Below are positions 1 through 7,658 of a stretch of DNA of 35,322 nucleotides, one piece after another. The position numbers and the translations under genes are program-made. The first letter of the stretch is position 1; each line of letters starts with the position of its first letter. Source of the DNA: an uncultured Bacteroidota bacterium (lineage in GTDB: Bacteria; Bacteroidota; Bacteroidia; Chitinophagales; Chitinophagaceae); assembly GCA_903926605.1 (NCBI GenBank), contig CAIYJV010000381.1:1-35322 (forward strand), written 5' to 3'. The notes below the pieces were generated by a model. The model made no database searches. It worked only from the letters and a program-made list of their open reading frames with translations, and was not told the origin of the DNA.

Positions 1-551
1 GCCTGGATAAAGCCCTGTAATGAATCATACTGTTCGTCTACCAGATTATTGGGCATTTCTACAGCCTCGTACTTGGTGGTGATAAAAACGGTCTGCATAT
101 TGAGCCTTTTGCCAAACTCCATATCCGACATGGAGTTGCCCACCATAATGCTCTTTCTGAAATCTATTGCCGGAAAATCTTCCTGTGCCTGCAGACCCAT
201 GCCTGTATTGGGTTTGCGGTTTCGGTCGTCATCGTTTACAGCGGTACAGTTATAAATTTTGTCTATTCTGCCGTTGCTGCTCACTACAGTCTCGCGTAGA
301 TTTGTATTTATGTCTTTTAAGGCCTCAAGGGTCATGATGCCACGACCTACACCACGCTGGTTGCTCACTACTATAATATTGCCAAAAATGCCAGCGGCTG
401 CCCGCAGCGCATCTATGGCACCATCGTGGAAGTTGAACTCTTCCCAATTGGTGATGTAAGAGCCTACCGACTCCACATTTATCACGCCGTCCCGGTCCAG
501 GAACAGCGTCCAGTTTTTATCTACTTCAAATTTACTTTCCAGGAAGTCCAT
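1..551 (-). CDS. gmhB: HAD-family sugar phosphatase, GmhB-like (3' end cut by window edge)
   Basis: The start codon is at 549-551 and the frame stays open to base 1, giving 183 codons without a stop, so the C-terminus lies outside the window. The protein opens with the HAD nucleophile motif FLDRDGVIN (Asp19 and Asp21). It continues with VVSNQRGVGRG, the loop RKPNTGM and a motif IV of the form VGNSMSDMEFG. This layout is that of D-glycero-D-manno-heptose-1,7-bisphosphate 7-phosphatase and the related histidinol phosphatases. The gene starts 4 nt after the gmhA stop, which favours a role in ADP-heptose synthesis for LPS core. An oddity is that the zinc-loop cysteines of classical GmhB are missing: only one Cys is seen in that loop. 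The first Asp of motif IV is Asn. Assignment to the family is firm; the exact substrate is inferred from context. Confidence 0.8.
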   Translation of the reverse strand, partial: MDFLESKFEVDKNWTLFLDRDGVINVESVGSYITNWEEFNFHDGAIDALRAAAGIFGNIIVVSNQRGVGRGIMTLEALKDINTNLRETVVSSNGRIDKIYNCTAVNDDDRNRKPNTGMGLQAQEDFPAIDFRKSIMVGNSMSDMEFGKRLNMQTVFITTKYEAVEMPNNLVDEQYDSLQGFIQ

Positions 552-555
552 GAAA

Positions 556-1134
556 TCAGTTTGTAAATAAGTTCTTTTCTACCAATTCGCAGACAATATG
601 TCCTACCATAATGTGCGATTCCTGAATGCGGGGTGTATCTGTACTGGGTACATTAATAAGATAGTCGGATAATTCCTTGAGTTTTCCACCCGTGGCTCCG
701 GTAAACGAAATTGTGATCATTCCCTTGCTGCGGGCTACTTCCATGGCTTTGATGATGTTTTTGGAATTTCCCGAAGTACTGAGGCCGATCAGCACATCAC
801 CGGCTTTTCCCGTACCCTGAACAATGCGGCTGTAAATAACGTCATAACTGTAGTCGTTTGCTACCGCCGTAATATAGGACGTGTTGCAGTGCAGTGCCTC
901 AGACGGGAGTGCGTCCCTGTCGGTATAAAACCGTCCACTGAATTCTGCGGCCAGATGCTGCGCATCGGCTGCGCTGCCACCATTGCCACAGAACAATACC
1001 TTGTTTCCGTTGCGGAATGATTGAGTCACGGCTTCTGTAATTTTTTCAATTTCATTCACCAGATTTCCGTTTTCCAGTATCTGTTGTTTCACATCCACCG
1101 AAGCGCGGATTATTTGTTTGATCTTTTCCTGCAT
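556..1134 (-). CDS. gmhA: Sedoheptulose 7-phosphate isomerase (phosphoheptose isomerase)
   Basis: This 192-residue protein has the usual GmhA length and a single SIS domain. It carries the family segments LFCGNGGSAADAQHLAAEF near residue 48, the Ser/Thr-rich phosphate loop GLSTSGNSKN near residue 117 and a C-terminal helix with ESHIMVGHIVCELVE. GmhA converts sedoheptulose 7-phosphate to D-glycero-D-manno-heptose 7-phosphate in the cytoplasm, the first committed step toward ADP-heptose for LPS inner core. The gmhB-like gene follows 4 nt downstream, so the two are probably co-transcribed. A Bacteroidota-type promoter lies 26-57 nt upstream of the start codon. No hldE/rfaE is visible; it may lie beyond the left edge. 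Confidence 0.93.
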   Translation of the reverse strand: MQEKIKQIIRASVDVKQQILENGNLVNEIEKITEAVTQSFRNGNKVLFCGNGGSAADAQHLAAEFSGRFYTDRDALPSEALHCNTSYITAVANDYSYDVIYSRIVQGTGKAGDVLIGLSTSGNSKNIIKAMEVARSKGMITISFTGATGGKLKELSDYLINVPSTDTPRIQESHIMVGHIVCELVEKNLFTN

Positions 1135-1159
1135 GATTTGGTTTAAAAAACTCTTTATT

Positions 1160-1191
1160 CAAAATTAGTATCTAAAGCCCTGTGAAACAAA
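1160..1191 (-). promoter_or_regulatory. Bacteroidota -33/-7 promoter for gmhA
   Basis: Read on the minus strand, TTTG (plus 1188-1191), a 20-nt spacer and TAATTTTG (plus 1160-1167) match the Bacteroidota sigma consensus TTTG-N19/20-TAnnTTTG. Transcription would begin near 1156, leaving a leader of about 22 nt before the gmhA start codon at 1134. Confidence 0.6.
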
Positions 1192-1249
1192 AAAACGCAA
1201 TTTATATTCACCATTATTTAACAGAAAATTTGGCCCGGTATTGTGTTGC

Positions 1250-1951
1250 TCAGGCACTTTTCAGCGATTGCTGGCCAAACTTGCAGGCGTCAATCAATCC
1301 ACATTTAGTACAGTTTGGGTTTCTGGCTGTACAACAATAGCGGCCATGCAATATCAGCCAATGGTGGGCTATGGGCAGCAACCGTGCAGGGATGTGGCTG
1401 GTAAGCTGTGTTTCTGCCTGGAAAGGGTTTTTAGCATTGCGGGTCAGCCCTATCCGGGCAGAAACACGAAATACATGGGTGTCTACGGCCATGCCGGGTT
1501 TGTTGAACACAACAGATATAATAACGTTTGCTGTTTTTCTGCCAACGCCGGGAAGTTTTACAAGTTCTTCAATATTGTCTGGCACCATATCCTGATACTG
1601 CTCGTGCAGCATCCTTGCCATGCCTATCAGGTGGCGTGTTTTATTGTTGGCAAACGTGACACTGCGTATATACGGCTCCACGTCTTCAAAGGAGGCTGTG
1701 GCCAGTTTTGCGGGCTCCGGAAACGCGGCAAACAATGCCGGCGTGACCATATTGATACGCTTGTCGGTACACTGCGCCGACAATATTACTGCAACCAATA
1801 ACTGGTAGGGGTTTTCGTATTGCAACTCGGTCTCGGCCACCGGCATATTTTTGCTGAACCAGTCTATCACGAAAGTATACCTTTCCTTCTGCGTCATATC
1901 TGACGACGAATTTAGGTGTTGCAGCGGTATTTTTTGTACTTTGTCGGCCAC
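1250..1951 (-). CDS. nth: Endonuclease III (DNA glycosylase/AP lyase)
   Basis: The predicted protein is 233 residues with the full HhH-GPD architecture. The helix-hairpin-helix LPGVGRKTANV spans residues 133-143 with the catalytic lysine at 139. The catalytic aspartate is in VDTHVFR at residue 157. The C-terminal 4Fe-4S ligands are Cys207-x6-Cys214-x2-Cys217-x5-Cys223. The enzyme removes oxidised pyrimidines and nicks the abasic site in base excision repair. The first 18 residues are poorly conserved-looking, so translation may start at Met19 (TQKERY) instead; E. coli Nth is 211 residues. It stands alone, 20 nt from the divergent lipoprotein gene. No terminator is evident before gmhA. Confidence 0.94.
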   Translation of the reverse strand: MADKVQKIPLQHLNSSSDMTQKERYTFVIDWFSKNMPVAETELQYENPYQLLVAVILSAQCTDKRINMVTPALFAAFPEPAKLATASFEDVEPYIRSVTFANNKTRHLIGMARMLHEQYQDMVPDNIEELVKLPGVGRKTANVIISVVFNKPGMAVDTHVFRVSARIGLTRNAKNPFQAETQLTSHIPARLLPIAHHWLILHGRYCCTARNPNCTKCGLIDACKFGQQSLKSA

Positions 1952-1971
1952 AATTATTTTAAATCCGTTTT

Positions 1972-2394
1972 ATGAAAAAATACCTCTTCCCCGGCGTTGC
2001 AATATGTTTGTTTCTATGCGCTTGTGGTAACAATAAGAAAGATGAAGCCACGGCTGCAAAACCGGGTACGGTACTGGCGAACGACGAGATGCCGGTGGTG
2101 GGTGATACACTCAATAAATTTAAGTTTTCAGTTACAGTTAAAGCCGACAGCGATGTGGCTAAGGGCGTATATGATGTGAGCGCCACCTGGGGCAATAATA
2201 CAGCCGATAGCAAATTTACCATGCCCAAGGGTGGGGAAAGCCTTACGCCAATGATGCGCAGGGCATCCAAACCCAACGCGTTCATCATCGGGTTTAAAGC
2301 AGGCAAGGATACCACTTTCAACGAATATTTTGAGGTAAGTGGCGACAAGGGAACGATTAAAATGATGTATGTGAAGTCGTACAGTTTTGAGTGA
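1972..2394 (+). CDS. Small lipoprotein of unknown function
   Basis: A 140-residue protein begins with a lipoprotein signal peptide: a short basic start (MKKY), a hydrophobic core and a lipobox ending FLCAC, with Cys18 as the lipidation site. The mature part is acidic and Thr/Asp/Lys rich and continues to residue 140 with no transmembrane segment and no motif I recognise. It would be anchored in the inner or outer membrane facing the periplasm. The gene is divergent from nth with only 20 nt between the start codons, so its promoter must overlap the start of nth. I see no link to the efflux operon downstream. Several antisense frames here are shadows. Confidence 0.75.
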   Translation: MKKYLFPGVAICLFLCACGNNKKDEATAAKPGTVLANDEMPVVGDTLNKFKFSVTVKADSDVAKGVYDVSATWGNNTADSKFTMPKGGESLTPMMRRASKPNAFIIGFKAGKDTTFNEYFEVSGDKGTIKMMYVKSYSFE

Positions 2395-2421
2395 TCTGTA
2401 ACCACACTATTACGAAGGCTG

Positions 2422-2458
2422 GACCATACTGCCGGAGACGGGACTCGCCGCTCTGGTC
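2422..2458. other. Stem-loop containing an 18-nt match to a tRNA 3' end (possible integration scar)
   Basis: Bases 2432-2456 fold as CCGGAG-A-CGG / CCG-CTCTGG around a GACTCG loop. The segment 2430-2447, read on the minus strand, gives CGAGTCCCGTCTCCGGCA, which resembles the T-arm and acceptor 3' end of many bacterial tRNAs. The rest of a tRNA is absent, so this is not a tRNA gene. No T-run follows on either strand, so it is not a standard terminator. Confidence 0.3.
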
Positions 2459-2525
2459 AACCCACAAGAAAAAATATTTAAGAAAAATTTACGTTATTAA
2501 AAGAGTTCATTATTGGTTCTTTTTT

Positions 2526-2533
2526 TAACTTTG
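2526..2533 (+). promoter_or_regulatory. -7 promoter element of the efflux operon
   Basis: TAACTTTG is a full match to the Bacteroidota -7 consensus TAnnTTTG. It lies just 5 nt before the GTG at 2539, so a transcript would be nearly leaderless. I do not find a good TTTG -33 element at 19-20 nt spacing. Confidence 0.4.
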
Positions 2534-2538
2534 AAGCA

Positions 2539-2922
2539 GTGCACACCCTGAAATTATATCTGCTCACCATTTTTGGTCTGCTTGTTTCGCTGCAAACAGG
2601 TTTGTGGACAGGGGTGTCGGCTTCTGCGTCCGGACCCAACAATACTCAGGGATACAGGTTTGTTGAGCAGAGATTACAGATTCGGGAAAATCGTTTTCAG
2701 CAGCATAGCGAAAGCCAGCTGAATGATCATTTTCGTTCCAAGAATGCGATCAGAACTAAGGGTAATTCTCACTACGCGCCATTTGACTTGCCTCCGGTTT
2801 TTTCGCTGGTTTTACCTTTTCATCCTCCGGTCATTGCGGCTTATTGCCATTTCAGGCAGCTAACAAAATACGTCGCCTATTGCGGGGCATCGTCACCGCG
2901 CGGCCCTCCTTCTATCTGTTGA
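2539..2922 (+). CDS. Small exported Cys/His-containing protein heading the efflux operon
   Basis: This 127-residue ORF starts at GTG 2539, directly at a hydrophobic N-terminal segment (residues 3-29) that looks like a signal peptide or membrane anchor. The mature part has a polar middle with five histidines in total in the protein (His55, 64, 78, 95, 104, besides His2) and a C-terminal stretch with Cys103, Cys115 and Cys127, ending CGASSPRGPPSIC. I do not recognise a named family. Small exported proteins of this kind, some with terminal Pro-rich motifs, occur at the head of metal-efflux operons, so a sensing or metal-binding role is possible but only inferred. The TolC-type gene begins 93 nt further on. 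The reading frame is believable from its signal-like start and operon position, not from homology. Confidence 0.6.
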   Translation: MHTLKLYLLTIFGLLVSLQTGLWTGVSASASGPNNTQGYRFVEQRLQIRENRFQQHSESQLNDHFRSKNAIRTKGNSHYAPFDLPPVFSLVLPFHPPVIAAYCHFRQLTKYVAYCGASSPRGPPSIC

Positions 2923-3015
2923 TCTTTTTATGAATCAAGATTTCGCCTGTCCGTTATGCGGATGAGCGCATTCTTTCCTGCGAAACAAAAATTTTCATCC
3001 AACAGGTATTTTCCT

Positions 3016-4422
3016 ATGAATAGTTTTTTGGGGTATTGTTGGCGCTGGCTTTTGGCCGGTGTCGTAGTATCGAGTATGGGTGCCGTAGCTCAGGCCCAGA
3101 CCCAAGCGATAAATCTGTATAGTTTGATGGGGCAGGCCGAGGCAAATTACCCACAACTGCGGCAACGGCAGGCTGAATTAGCATTTTTCAAAGCCCATGA
3201 AATCACAACCAGGTCCCTGGCATTACCCAGGTTGGGAATTGCCGATCAGCCCGATTGGGGCACGGTCAATTCGTTAAGCGGCGCCTATTTCCCGCTTGGT
3301 ATCATTCCGTCGGTGTCGGGTGGCAGTTCCGGAAGCAACAAGTCGATACAAAGTCAGGGCAATATAGCCATAGCCAATGTGGCATGCGATATTTATGGCT
3401 TCGGATATTACAAGGCCTTGCAGAATCAGGCGCGAATGGGCACAGAAATTTCAAATAGTCTGCTCTCTGCCGATCGCTACGAACTGCGTCAGGAGGTAGT
3501 TCTGTTTTACATAGACTGGCTGCGCAAATACAGGCTTTTGCAGATAAGGCTGGAAGATATGCAGCGCGACAGTATAGTATTTTCACTTATACGGGCCAAT
3601 GTGCTGAGTGGACTGCGCCCAGGTGCCGACAGCAGTACCGCTCTGGCCACTTATGCGGGCGCCCGCATATCCTATATGAGCGCAGGCAATGATTATGATC
3701 TGGTAATGGATCAGCTGGCCGGTATCGCAGGTATTACATTAGGTGCAGGACCGGACACCACCATGACCGGCAAGAACACCCTCGTGAAACTGGCCGCACT
3801 GGCCACTTTTAACGGCATTGCGTCAAACCACCCTGTACTTGATGTTTTTGTAAAAAAAGCAGAGGCACAGCGCGTCGCAAACCTGGCCGATGAAAAACGA
3901 TTTTTACCAAAATTGCAATTGAGTGCCGCGTATTGGGCACGGAACACTGGTGTGTCGCCAACTGGTCAAATTGCCGACGCCGGTAGTCTGAGCATGCCCT
4001 ATAGCGCAACCAACTACCTAATCGGCCTTACCGCAGCGGTGAACATTACCGATTTGAAATTGCGACAGGACCATAAGAGGGAAAATAAATTTTTGGCAGA
4101 TGCCGGAGATGAGGCCTTGAAAAGTGCACAATTGCAGCTCAATACACTCTATGTGCAATCACAGACCTCTATGCAGTCCACTGCCCGCCAGCTGGAAGAA
4201 TTGCCTGTGCTGCAGCATGCGGCCAGTATGGCATTTCAGCAACAACTGGCCCTGTACCGCGCCGGTCTGAATACACTGACCGATGTGACCAATGCAGAAT
4301 ATACACTACTGCAGGCGGAAACCAATATGGTCGTGACCCAAACCGAAATGCTGAAACTTGCCTATTTGGTAGCAGCATTGGATGGCAATCAGGATTTATT
4401 TATCGAACAATTTAAACACTGA
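3016..4422 (+). CDS. TolC/CzcC-type outer-membrane efflux protein
   Basis: The frame is open from 2956, but the start at 3016 gives a normal signal peptide: MNSFLGYCWRW, a hydrophobic core and a cleavage-like AVAQAQ. The resulting 468-residue protein has two similar halves of long helices, with heptad-like stretches such as YPQLRQRQAELAFFKAHE near residue 35 and the C-terminal helix near residue 420 containing LYRAGLNTLTDVTNAEYTLLQAE. This is the pattern of outer-membrane efflux proteins that form the trimeric exit duct. It ends 3 nt before the RND gene, so the two are co-transcribed. In the operon it comes before the permease, and the adaptor comes last. The substrate cannot be read from this gene. 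Confidence 0.85.
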   Translation: MNSFLGYCWRWLLAGVVVSSMGAVAQAQTQAINLYSLMGQAEANYPQLRQRQAELAFFKAHEITTRSLALPRLGIADQPDWGTVNSLSGAYFPLGIIPSVSGGSSGSNKSIQSQGNIAIANVACDIYGFGYYKALQNQARMGTEISNSLLSADRYELRQEVVLFYIDWLRKYRLLQIRLEDMQRDSIVFSLIRANVLSGLRPGADSSTALATYAGARISYMSAGNDYDLVMDQLAGIAGITLGAGPDTTMTGKNTLVKLAALATFNGIASNHPVLDVFVKKAEAQRVANLADEKRFLPKLQLSAAYWARNTGVSPTGQIADAGSLSMPYSATNYLIGLTAAVNITDLKLRQDHKRENKFLADAGDEALKSAQLQLNTLYVQSQTSMQSTARQLEELPVLQHAASMAFQQQLALYRAGLNTLTDVTNAEYTLLQAETNMVVTQTEMLKLAYLVAALDGNQDLFIEQFKH

Positions 4423-4425
4423 TCT

Positions 4426-6036
4426 ATGAGCATGATATCGGCTTCCCTGAAGCGCCCGGTTTCTGTGATAGTGCTTGTGTCGGCTGTAGTGATCAGTTCG
4501 GTACTCGCTATAAATAATATACCCATAGACATTTTCCCGAAGCTAAACCTTCCGGTGATCTATGTGATTGAGCCCTATGGAGGAATGACACCGCAACAAA
4601 TGGAGGGCTTTTTCGCAACCCGTTTGCAGGACCAGTTTCTGTACATAAACGGGATAAAGAACATCAGCAGCAAGAACCTGCAAGGTGTGAGCATTTTGAA
4701 ACTCACTTTTTTCGAGCGTACCAATATGGCTGAAGCCTCGGCTCAGGTAGCGCTGCAACTCAACAGGGCTATGCAGTTCTTTCCTCCCGGAGCTTTGCCG
4801 CCGCAGGTCATAAGATTCGATGCGTCGTCGCTTCCGGTTGGCACGCTCGTCTTTAGCAGCGCAAGCCGGAAACTGGAGGAGATAAGCGACCTGGCTGCGA
4901 CCCGGATTCGGCCCATGTTTTCTTCAATTCCGGGTGTATCCACACCGCCGCCCGTGGGGTCTAACCAGCGCACCGTGGTAATCAATATGGACCCCAACAG
5001 GCTGAGAAGCTATAATCTGACAGCCGACGAGGTTGTGAAGGCCATAGCAGGCAACAATGTGACAGCGCCATCGGGAGACATCCGTATCGGTAATGTGATG
5101 TACATGGCCACCACCAATGCACTGGAGTCCCGGGTAAAGGATTTTGAGGATATACCCGTGAAAACAGACAACCTGAATACCGTATTCGTGCGCGACATAG
5201 GTAGGGTAGAGGATGCCGCCGACATTACCACCGGTTATGCGCTTATAGACGGCAAGCGCTCTATTTACATGCCGGTAGTGAAAACTCCCGATGCATCTAC
5301 CTGGGAAGTGGTGCAACAATTGAAAGCGAAAATTCCAGACATGCAAAGCCTGCTGCCAGATGATGTGCATATCGAGTATGTGTTCGATCAGTCGGTGTTT
5401 GTAATGAATTCTGTGAAGAGCCTGGTCACAGAAGGCGTTCTGGGGGCGATACTCACGGGTATGATGGTGATCTTGTTTCTCCGCGACTGGAGAAGTTGCA
5501 TAGTGGTGATCTTAACTATTCCACTGTCTGTACTGAGTGCAGTATTGTGCCTGCTTCTTGCCGGCCAGACCATAAACATTATGACGTTGAGTGGCCTTGC
5601 CCTGGCTATCGGTGTATTGGTGGACCAGGCTACAGTAACCATAGAAAATATACACCAGCATCTGGAGGCCGGGAAAAGTAAAAAGCAAGCGATTTTCGAT
5701 GCCTGTGAAGAAGTATCATTTCCCCTGTTGCTGATTCTGTTGTGTATCCTGGCTGTTTTTGCTCCTTCGTTTGTCATGCAGGGCATACCACGGGCGCTGT
5801 TTCTTCCGCTCTCCATGTCGATTGGGTTTGCCATGATTGCCAGCTTTCTGTTTTCTCAGAGCATTGTGCCAATTGTAGCCAACTATCTGCTCAGCGAAAA
5901 TCATTTTGTTTACCAGCACGGCATGCCGCATGCACACGCCGGACTGGGTCTCGATGAGACGGAAATAAAGCAAATAGAAGAACATACAAAAGCGGAAATA
6001 GCCGAGCCCCGAAAAAATGATTTTTTGAACGCGTGA
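4426..6036 (+). CDS. RND efflux permease, N-terminal half (TM1-6)
   Basis: The 536-residue protein corresponds to the first half of a normal RND permease of about 1040 residues. It contains TM1 (residues 11-30), a periplasmic porter region with VSTPPPVGSNQRTVVINMDP, then TM2-TM6 from about residue 335 to 490. TM4 carries LAIGVLVDQATVTIENI: Asp400 aligns with AcrB Asp407, while Gln401 stands where AcrB has Asp408. A soluble, acidic tail of about 45 residues follows TM6. The stop codon overlaps the next start by 4 nt (GTGA), which indicates translational coupling to the C-terminal half. The pump would work in the inner membrane together with the TolC-type protein and the adaptor. The family is HAE1-like by sequence; the substrate is unknown. 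Confidence 0.88.
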   Translation: MSMISASLKRPVSVIVLVSAVVISSVLAINNIPIDIFPKLNLPVIYVIEPYGGMTPQQMEGFFATRLQDQFLYINGIKNISSKNLQGVSILKLTFFERTNMAEASAQVALQLNRAMQFFPPGALPPQVIRFDASSLPVGTLVFSSASRKLEEISDLAATRIRPMFSSIPGVSTPPPVGSNQRTVVINMDPNRLRSYNLTADEVVKAIAGNNVTAPSGDIRIGNVMYMATTNALESRVKDFEDIPVKTDNLNTVFVRDIGRVEDAADITTGYALIDGKRSIYMPVVKTPDASTWEVVQQLKAKIPDMQSLLPDDVHIEYVFDQSVFVMNSVKSLVTEGVLGAILTGMMVILFLRDWRSCIVVILTIPLSVLSAVLCLLLAGQTINIMTLSGLALAIGVLVDQATVTIENIHQHLEAGKSKKQAIFDACEEVSFPLLLILLCILAVFAPSFVMQGIPRALFLPLSMSIGFAMIASFLFSQSIVPIVANYLLSENHFVYQHGMPHAHAGLGLDETEIKQIEEHTKAEIAEPRKNDFLNA

Positions 6037-7658
6037 AAATGGTGTTTCTGAAAATGCTGGAGCGTGTTATGCGGCGCAAAAAAGTCTATGTATTTTTTTA
6101 CCTCGTCTGTACGTTAGCGCTCTCTGCGCTCTGCTTTGTGCATATAGGTAAGGATATGCTGCCACGCACCAACAGCGGCCAATATCAGGTACGGTTATCG
6201 CTGCCAGAAGGTACGCGACTGGAGCGCACAGAGAACATGGTATTGGATGTGCTGCACTCGTTGGACAGTATTTCCCACAATCATATCCGCATCACATCTG
6301 CTTACGTGGGCACTATTCCCGGAAACAACGCCACGGCCAATTTGTTTGTTTTTAACCGCGGGTCTCATGAAGCTTCATTGCAGTTGCAGTTTGATGGCGA
6401 GCACAAAATGGATAAAGAGGAATTCCAGGAGCTTTTCAGGCAGACCATGCGCCATCTTTTCCCTGGATTACGTGTGTCGTTTGAGCCAATGGAGCTTACC
6501 GAAAAAATCATGAGTCAGGGGGCCTTCAATCCAATAGAAGTGCAAGTGGCCGGCAAGGATATGAACGATATCACGAGTGTAGCCAACAGTCTAACTGTAG
6601 GTCTTGGAAAGGTTGGATTTCTGCGTGACGTGGGTATTGCGCAACCCCTTAGATATCCCACTGTAAGCATCCTGCTGGACCGCTATAAAATAGCGCAGAT
6701 GGGGTTGAAGCTGGAAGATGTATCCCGATCTGTTTCTGCATTTACTTCTTCATCCCGGTTTACGCAGAAAAATCTCTGGCTCGATACCCGTAGCGCCTAT
6801 TCATTTCAGGTGCAGGCGCAGGTGCAGGAATATATCATGAACAGCCTGGACGACATCAGAGAAATTCCGATACAAGCAGGACACAACAGTCTGGTATTGC
6901 AGGACGTGGCATCTATTGTGGTCGATACTTCTGCAGGGGAGTACGACCGAAGCGGGCCGCGGCGGTACCTAACTGTGAGCGCAAACCTGTGCGATAAAGA
7001 CCTGCAGTCTGGTACAGATGCGGTCACGAAAGTCATTAAGGGTCTGGGTGCATTGCCCAAGGGCGTAGTTGTAGAGGTGCAGGGTGTATCCGACTTGCTG
7101 AGCCAGACGCTTTCCAGTTTGCAGACTGGTTTGTTGTTCGCAATAGTGGTGATCTTTCTGCTGCTGGCAGCGAATTACGAATCATTTAGGGTGTCATTGG
7201 CAGTGCTAAGTACCGTGCCTGCCGTTGTACTCGGAGCGCTTGTGGTTCTGCTCGTTACAGGAGCTACGTTGAATTTACAGTCTTACATGGGCATCATCAT
7301 GTCAACCGGCGTGAGCGTGGCAAATTCCATCCTCATCATCACCAATGCGGAGAAAATGCGCATGGACAAACAGTATAGCCCCATGCACGCAGTATTGCTA
7401 AGCGCAGGTGCACGCTTGCGTCCCATTTTGATGACCACCTTGGCTATGGTGGCTGGTATGATACCCATGGCCAGCGGTCTGGGTGAATCGGGCGATCAGT
7501 CTGCACCCTTGGGCAGAGCTGTCATCGGCGGCCTTATTGCCAGTACGTTTGCCGCTTTGTTTATTGTACCACAGTGTTATGCCTGGATTCAGCAAAACGC
7601 AACTTTAAAATCAACTTCATTATTACCACAAATCGAAACTGACACACATGAAATATAG
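6033..7658 (+). CDS. RND efflux permease, C-terminal half (TM7-12)
   Basis: This 541-residue protein supplies the second half of the permease: TM7 (about residues 18-38), a second porter region including FEPMELTEKIMSQGAFNPIEV, and TM8-TM12 from about residue 362. TM10 reads GVSVANSILIITNAE. Ala430 lies where AcrB has Lys940, so this proton-relay lysine is missing. Translation can start at GTG 6033, overlapping the previous stop, or at ATG 6039 in the same frame; the overlap favours coupled reinitiation. The split falls in the cytoplasmic linker between TM6 and TM7, exactly between the two ancestral halves. The adaptor gene overlaps the 3' end by 11 nt. Confidence 0.88.
   Translation: MKMVFLKMLERVMRRKKVYVFFYLVCTLALSALCFVHIGKDMLPRTNSGQYQVRLSLPEGTRLERTENMVLDVLHSLDSISHNHIRITSAYVGTIPGNNATANLFVFNRGSHEASLQLQFDGEHKMDKEEFQELFRQTMRHLFPGLRVSFEPMELTEKIMSQGAFNPIEVQVAGKDMNDITSVANSLTVGLGKVGFLRDVGIAQPLRYPTVSILLDRYKIAQMGLKLEDVSRSVSAFTSSSRFTQKNLWLDTRSAYSFQVQAQVQEYIMNSLDDIREIPIQAGHNSLVLQDVASIVVDTSAGEYDRSGPRRYLTVSANLCDKDLQSGTDAVTKVIKGLGALPKGVVVEVQGVSDLLSQTLSSLQTGLLFAIVVIFLLLAANYESFRVSLAVLSTVPAVVLGALVVLLVTGATLNLQSYMGIIMSTGVSVANSILIITNAEKMRMDKQYSPMHAVLLSAGARLRPILMTTLAMVAGMIPMASGLGESGDQSAPLGRAVIGGLIASTFAALFIVPQCYAWIQQNATLKSTSLLPQIETDTHEI

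Noticed and set aside
1959-2405. A 148-codon frame on the minus strand opposite the small lipoprotein
   Set aside because: The plus-strand frame has a proper lipoprotein signal and lipobox; the minus-strand frame has none and overlaps it completely.
2956-3015. An upstream ATG start for the TolC-type gene
   Set aside because: It would place 20 charged and polar residues before the signal peptide; the ATG at 3016 fits a normal exported protein.
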